Below are positions 60,565 through 64,000 of a stretch of DNA of 64,000 bases, in pieces. The position numbers were made by a program, and so were the translations under genes. The stretch comes from Amia ocellicauda (Eukaryota > Chordata > Actinopteri > Amiiformes > Amiidae): the NCBI RefSeq assembly GCF_036373705.1, contig NC_089855.1, positions 34,713,219-34,777,218 of the forward strand, given 5' to 3'. The notes beneath the pieces are model-generated. The model worked only from the letters and a program-made list of their open reading frames with translations, was not told the origin of the DNA and ran no database searches. The number at the start of each line of letters is the position of its first letter. Position 1 is the first letter of the stretch.

Positions 60565-60650
60565 TCGTTTCTCTATTCAGTTGATCACATTGTTCACTAT
60601 GATGGAGAGCTGTTCTGTGACAATGCTGTTTTTCCTAACTTTGATCTCAG
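60565..60650 (+). CDS. Signal-peptide exon of an unidentified secreted or membrane protein (5' part only)
   Basis: The segment is bounded by a good acceptor (TTTTCACAG before 60565) and the donor GTAAGG at 60651. Translation from ATG at 60599 (a second ATG follows directly) gives MMESCSVTMLFFLTLIS plus the first base of the next codon. That is a short n-region and a hydrophobic h-region, typical of a signal peptide. The phase-1 exon end is the pattern of the leader exon in immunoglobulin-superfamily and many receptor genes. No following exon was found before 64000; if the gene is real it continues beyond the window. It could also be a chance combination, since it is only 52 coding bases. Confidence 0.5.
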
Positions 60651-60971
60651 GTAAGGCATGTTAAATTAATTTGAAACCTCTCTACAACTGGTGAAACTGG
60701 TAAATTTGTTCTTAACAACTTTCTGTACGGTGCACTTTCTGGAGTTATGTAGATGAACAAGTTCTCTCATTGAAACGAATCGCAGAAACACCAATAATTT
60801 AGCAATTTCAAAGGTGGCAAACAGATCTTTCAGTTTTCACTTTCATTTGTCATAACCACTGAGTAGAAGCAACACTTATGCAACACGCAAGGAGTAGTGA
60901 AAGATTTTTGTTAATGTTTGAGTGCCAGCATATTTCTACAGGTTTATGTTATAATGTTCTAAAGGTTTATG

Positions 60972-60997
60972 TTAACATTAGCATGTGTTAATGGAAG

Positions 60998-61024
<27 letters not shown>
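60972..61024. repeat. Left arm of a palindrome around the DD36E insertion
   Basis: ATTAGCATGTGTTAATGGAA at 60977-60996, followed by (TA)n, has its inverse at 62267-62286 after the transposon and the rest of the (TA)n. The two arms formed one AT-rich palindrome before the insertion. Confidence 0.85.
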
Positions 61025-61029
<5 letters not shown>

Positions 61030-62249
61030 TCACCTAAAGGATTATTAGCAACACCATACTAATACTGTGTTTGACCCCCTTTCGCCTTCAGAACTGCCTT
61101 AATTCTACGTGGCATTGATTCAACAAGGTGCTGAAAGCATTCTTTAGAAATGTTGGTCCATATTGATAGGATAGCATCTTGCAGTTGATGGAGATTTGTG
61201 GGATGCACATCCAGGGCACGAAGCTCCCGTTCCACCACATCCCAAAGATGTTCTATTGGGTTGAGATCTGGTGACTGTGGGGGCCAGTTTAGTACAGTGA
61301 ACTCATTGTCATGTTCAAGAAACCAATTTGAAATGATTCGACCTTTGTGACATGGTGCATTATCCTTCTGGAAGTAGCCATCAGAGGATGGGTACATGGT
61401 GGTCATAAAGGGATGGACATGGTCAGAAACAATGCTCAGGTAGGCTGTGGCATTTAAACGATGCCCAATTTGCACTAAGGGGCCTAAAGTGTGCCAGGAA
61501 AACATCCCCCACACCATTACACCACCACCACCAGCCTGCACAGTGGTAACAAGGCATGATGGATCCATGTTCTCATTCTGTTTACGCCAAATTCTGACTC
61601 TACCATCTGAATGTCTCAACAGAAATCGAGACTCATCAGACCAGGCAACATTTTTCCAGTCTTCAACTGTCCAATTTTGGTGAGCTTGTGCAAATTGTAG
61701 CCTCTTTTTCCTATTTGTAGTGGAGATGAGTGGTACCCGGTGGGGTCTTCTGCTGTTGTAGCCCATCCGCCTCAAGGTTGTACGTGTTGTGGCTTCACAA
61801 ATGCTTTGCTGCATACCTCGGTTGTAACGAGTGGTTATTTCAGTCAAAGTTGCTCTTCTATCAGCTTGAATCAGTCGGCCCATTCTCCTCTGACCTCTAG
61901 CATCAACAAGGCATTTTCGCCCACAGGACTGCCGCATACTGGATGTTTTTCCCTTTTCACACCATTCTTTGTAAACCCTAGAAATGGTTGTGCGTGAAAA
62001 TCCCAGTAACTGAGCAGATTGTGAAATACTCAGACCGGCCCGTCTGGCACCAACAACCATGCCACGCTCAAAATTGCTTAAATCACCTTTCTTTCCCATT
62101 CAGACATTCAGTTTGGAGTTCAGGAGATTGTCTTGACCAGGACCACACCCCTAAATGCATTGAATCAACTGCCATGTGATTGGTTGATTAGATAATTGCA
62201 TTAATGAGAAATTGAACAGGTGTTCCTAATAATCCTTTAGGTGAGTGTA
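61023..62249 (-). mobile_element. DD36E (Incomer-type) Tc1/mariner transposon, copy C, intact
   Basis: It is bounded by TA at 61023-61024 and 62248-62249. Inverted ends carry CACTCACCTAAAGGATTATT, with CA added at the left edge. It contains an uninterrupted transposase on the minus strand and lies inside a (TA)n tract. Both ends and the coding region are present, so this is the only element in the window that could still be autonomous. Confidence 0.95.
61059..62099 (-). CDS. DD36E Tc1/mariner transposase, uninterrupted (346 aa)
   Basis: The enzyme cuts out its own element by the terminal repeats and reinserts it at TA. ATG at 62099 opens MGKKGDLSNFERGMVVGARR. The first helix-turn-helix ends with GFSRTTISRVYKEW (residues 33-46), and a second DNA-binding part runs to about residue 120. 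The catalytic domain shows Asp155 (WSDESRF), Asp246 (FQKDNAPCH) and Glu283 (PIEHLWD). There are 36 residues between the last two, the DD36E spacing. The glycine-rich GGGGVMVWGMF lies at about 190-200. Residue 245 is Lys, where copy A has the more usual Gln. The transcript would start close to the right-hand terminal repeat. Whether it is expressed or active is unknown. Confidence 0.95.
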   Translation of the reverse strand: MGKKGDLSNFERGMVVGARRAGLSISQSAQLLGFSRTTISRVYKEWCEKGKTSSMRQSCGRKCLVDARGQRRMGRLIQADRRATLTEITTRYNRGMQQSICEATTRTTLRRMGYNSRRPHRVPLISTTNRKKRLQFAQAHQNWTVEDWKNVAWSDESRFLLRHSDGRVRIWRKQNENMDPSCLVTTVQAGGGGVMVWGMFSWHTLGPLVQIGHRLNATAYLSIVSDHVHPFMTTMYPSSDGYFQKDNAPCHKGRIISNWFLEHDNEFTVLNWPPQSPDLNPIEHLWDVVERELRALDVHPTNLHQLQDAILSIWTNISKECFQHLVESMPRRIKAVLKAKGGQTQY

Positions 62250-62286
62250 TATATATATATATATATTCCATTAACACATGCTAATA
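62250..62286. repeat. Right arm of the palindrome
   Basis: (TA)n to 62266, then TTCCATTAACACATGCTAAT at 62267-62286, the exact reverse complement of the left arm at 60977-60996. Confidence 0.85.
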
Positions 62287-62774
62287 TTATATTTATTTGC
62301 TAGGAACTAATGGAAATTCCTACAGCAAATTCCATGAGCACAGGATTTAAAAATGGCCAGATGCATTAAAGAGTTCCAGTGGCTTTCCTTGATATGTGTT
62401 GCCTAATTAATTTAATCTCAGTCATATATGGTTGGACAAATAACACAAAAAGAAAACAAAAACGTCTTCAAAGTCTGATTAGATAACGCATAACATAATC
62501 CAATTGTCAACACCTTTCTTGAGTATATTCTATCTAGACCAAACATTCTAGACCTTCTTGTCTTCAAATATCTACATGCTGATTAAAATTGATTGAATGA
62601 TTGTCGTATTCAATGGCAGGGATTGTAGTCTCTTTTGGCAATCTTGAGGTTGAAAAAGCTGGTAGTTTGTCCAGTATTTGAGGCAGAGATTACTTGTGCC
62701 ATTGCTGTATTTATCAAGTCACTAGCTCCTGATGAACTCCAACACTGTAGCTGAAAGTATTCATGCATTCATTT
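62287..62774. other. Intergenic DNA, nothing recognised
   Basis: No exon matching the signal-peptide exon at 60565 was seen here, and no named repeat. Confidence 0.4.
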
Positions 62775-63550
62775 CAATCAATCAATCAATTTGTATTTGT
62801 ATAGCGCTCTTCACAGGGTAGCCACAGAGCATTTACAGAGTGATAAACATACTACAACAAACATACATCAAAATGTAATTACAATAATTAATACAAATAA
62901 ATCAAAATAGACCTTTAACTAAAATAAAGTAAACCAACATTAAATAAACCATTAGGCATGGAGGAGAGAAAAACAAAAACTCCTATGGATGGCATATAGG
63001 AGAAAATAAATCTCTGGGGGTCCAATTCTTAAGGCCTAGGTTTATTGTTTGCCTCTGGTGGGAGCCTCTCGCTAGCACTCGGGGGTGGGGGGGTTGGTAC
63101 ATCAACAGCCCATGGGTGGCGATGGATCATCAGACCTTTGTGGGTGCACTGTTAGCCCTCCTTGGTGCAGTGCCTCTGGGGTATGTTGCACTTCATCAGC
63201 CTACCATGGTGTGGGACAATGTGCCAAGTCGGCCCCTCAGGGGGGCTCTTTCTGGAAGACAAAAATTAATTTGCGCTTAGGTACTGGTCATACAATGCAG
63301 GACATCCCCAAAACAATTGTGCATTGCATGTCCATGGCACACCGGTGGCACTATTGGCTATAAAAACAGAGACTAAAAAGATTAGTCTTCAGACGTGATT
63401 TAAAGGCTAAGATAGAGGGGGCATCTCTTACATAAGCTGGAAGATCATTCCACAGTTTCAGGGCCCTGTAACTAAATGCTCTATCAACTGTGTTTTTTTG
63501 TGTATTTTAGGGACCACTAAGTAACTGGCTCCCTGGGATGAAAGTCGGTT
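62775..63550 (-). mobile_element. LINE 3' end (L2/CR1-like), 5'-truncated
   Basis: Read on the minus strand, the frame before the stop at 63351-63353 gives AFSYRALKLWNDLPAYVRDA and PSILAFKSRLKTNLF, the standard C-terminus of fish non-LTR reverse transcriptases. Just upstream, LVVPKIHKKT continues it in a neighbouring frame; the shift falls in an A-run (T-run 63491-63497 on the plus strand). The 3' end reads GAGCGCTATACAAATACAAA followed by four TTGA units, as in L2-type elements. Confidence 0.78.
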
Positions 63551-64000
63551 GAAACCATTTTTCAGTGGAATAAGCCATTATTTTCGATGTTATATAGGAG
63601 AGTTTGGCAAAGAGGCGATTGTTAAATGAGGGACCTTTAATGTAATTTATAGTTTTAAAGACTGTGTTCAGTGTTAAGCTGAGATCCTCACACAGATTTA
63701 TATCTGCTAGTGCCTGGCAATGAATCATGCAATGAGATATTATGCAGTTGGGCTGTCTGTTTTAAGCGACTATTGAAGCCCTTATTATTTCCCATCATTA
63801 CTGATGCCCCATCATAACAACAACAAGGTTTTCATATGGCAGCTATGCGCTATAAAGTAATGATCCACTTCACGAAAAATATCCTTGCCTATAGTTGTGG
63901 TGTTAAGATTTTTAGACATTAACATATCCTGCTTTAGTTTAGCTTCATCAATGTACCGCACATACACAAGTAGAACCGCCTCATGTTCCACTGTGGTGGT
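63551..64000 (-). pseudogene. hAT transposase (ZBED5/Charlie-like), broken and partial
   Basis: Minus-strand reading from the window edge gives TTTVEHEAVLLVYVRYIDEA and NLNTTTIGKDIFREVDHYF. After a one-base frame change near 63820 it gives CYDGASVMMGNNKGFNSRLK, then MIHCQALADINLCEDLSLTL, VFKTINYIKGPSFNNRLFAK and YSTEKWF. This is the order in the hAT RNase H-like domain of ZBED5-type proteins: LLVYVRYID, then CTDGAPAMVG with a catalytic Asp, then CMIHREALA, NFIKxxxLNSRLF and TEVRWLSRG. The piece is cut on the left by the LINE and continues beyond the right edge. The frameshift makes it a pseudogene. Confidence 0.82.

Overview
This window is vertebrate nuclear DNA, almost certainly from a ray-finned fish. 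It holds one complete protein-coding gene, a lens connexin matching GJA8 (connexin 50), in a wide AT-rich intergenic landscape. The rest is dominated by cut-and-paste DNA transposons (at least eleven Tc1/mariner copies or fragments, several hAT-type elements and MITEs), LTR retrotransposon remnants, LINE 3' ends, SINEs and long (TA)n and (TTA)n microsatellites. The Tc1 families with long inverted repeats, the LINE tail ending in a 'gaatggcctcc...cttatgttctt' type sequence, the SINE tail 'gtcgccctggataagggcatctgcc' (given here as a type, split in the entries) and a 5S rRNA-derived SINE fit a fish. An early-branching actinopterygian such as sturgeon, gar or bowfin is possible but not shown.

Layout. 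1-10.4 kb: unique-looking AT-rich intergenic DNA with a short interstitial telomeric repeat and no supported gene. 10.4-12.1 kb: (TA)n and a complete DD36E Tc1/mariner copy broken by one 2-nt insertion. 13.4-15.5 kb: SINE and a 1281-bp solo LTR with a 4-bp target duplication. 15.7-17.5 kb: decayed Tc1 with an inserted LTR-like segment. 18.2-20.2 kb: hAT MITE with 8-bp target duplication, a CpG-rich inverted-repeat element and another inverted repeat. 21.9-26 kb: partial LTR, decayed Tc1, gypsy integrase tail plus 3' LTR, and a second solo LTR. 27-33.4 kb: a dense transposon cluster, including a near-complete Tc1 with a 40-bp hairpin just upstream of its transposase and a hAT MITE nested in a Tc1. 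34.7-39.5 kb: LINE end, minus-strand LTR, 5S-derived SINE. 41-43.9 kb: interrupted tandem duplication. 44.3-46 kb: full-length decayed Tc1. 47.5-49 kb: a three-level transposon nest. 49.5-51.5 kb: microsatellites and a small LTR-like insertion.

52.0-53.9 kb holds gja8: a probable 5' noncoding exon, a short 231-bp intron, and a single coding exon for 374 aa. The surrounding ~8 kb is notably free of recognisable transposons. 57.8-58.5 kb is a Tc1-type MITE. At 59.4-60.7 kb there is a probable start of a second gene on the + strand: a GC-richer segment and a small exon encoding a start codon and signal peptide, ending in phase 1 as in immunoglobulin-superfamily genes. Its remaining exons are not visible here. 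61.0-62.25 kb holds an uninterrupted DD36E transposase (346 aa) inserted in a (TA)n tract that is the centre of a palindrome. 62.8-64 kb is a LINE 3' end joined to a broken hAT transposase that runs off the right edge.

The genes do not form a pathway. The connexin is the only host gene with a clear function (lens fibre gap junctions). Everything else is genome parasites at various stages of decay, plus one host exon of unknown identity.
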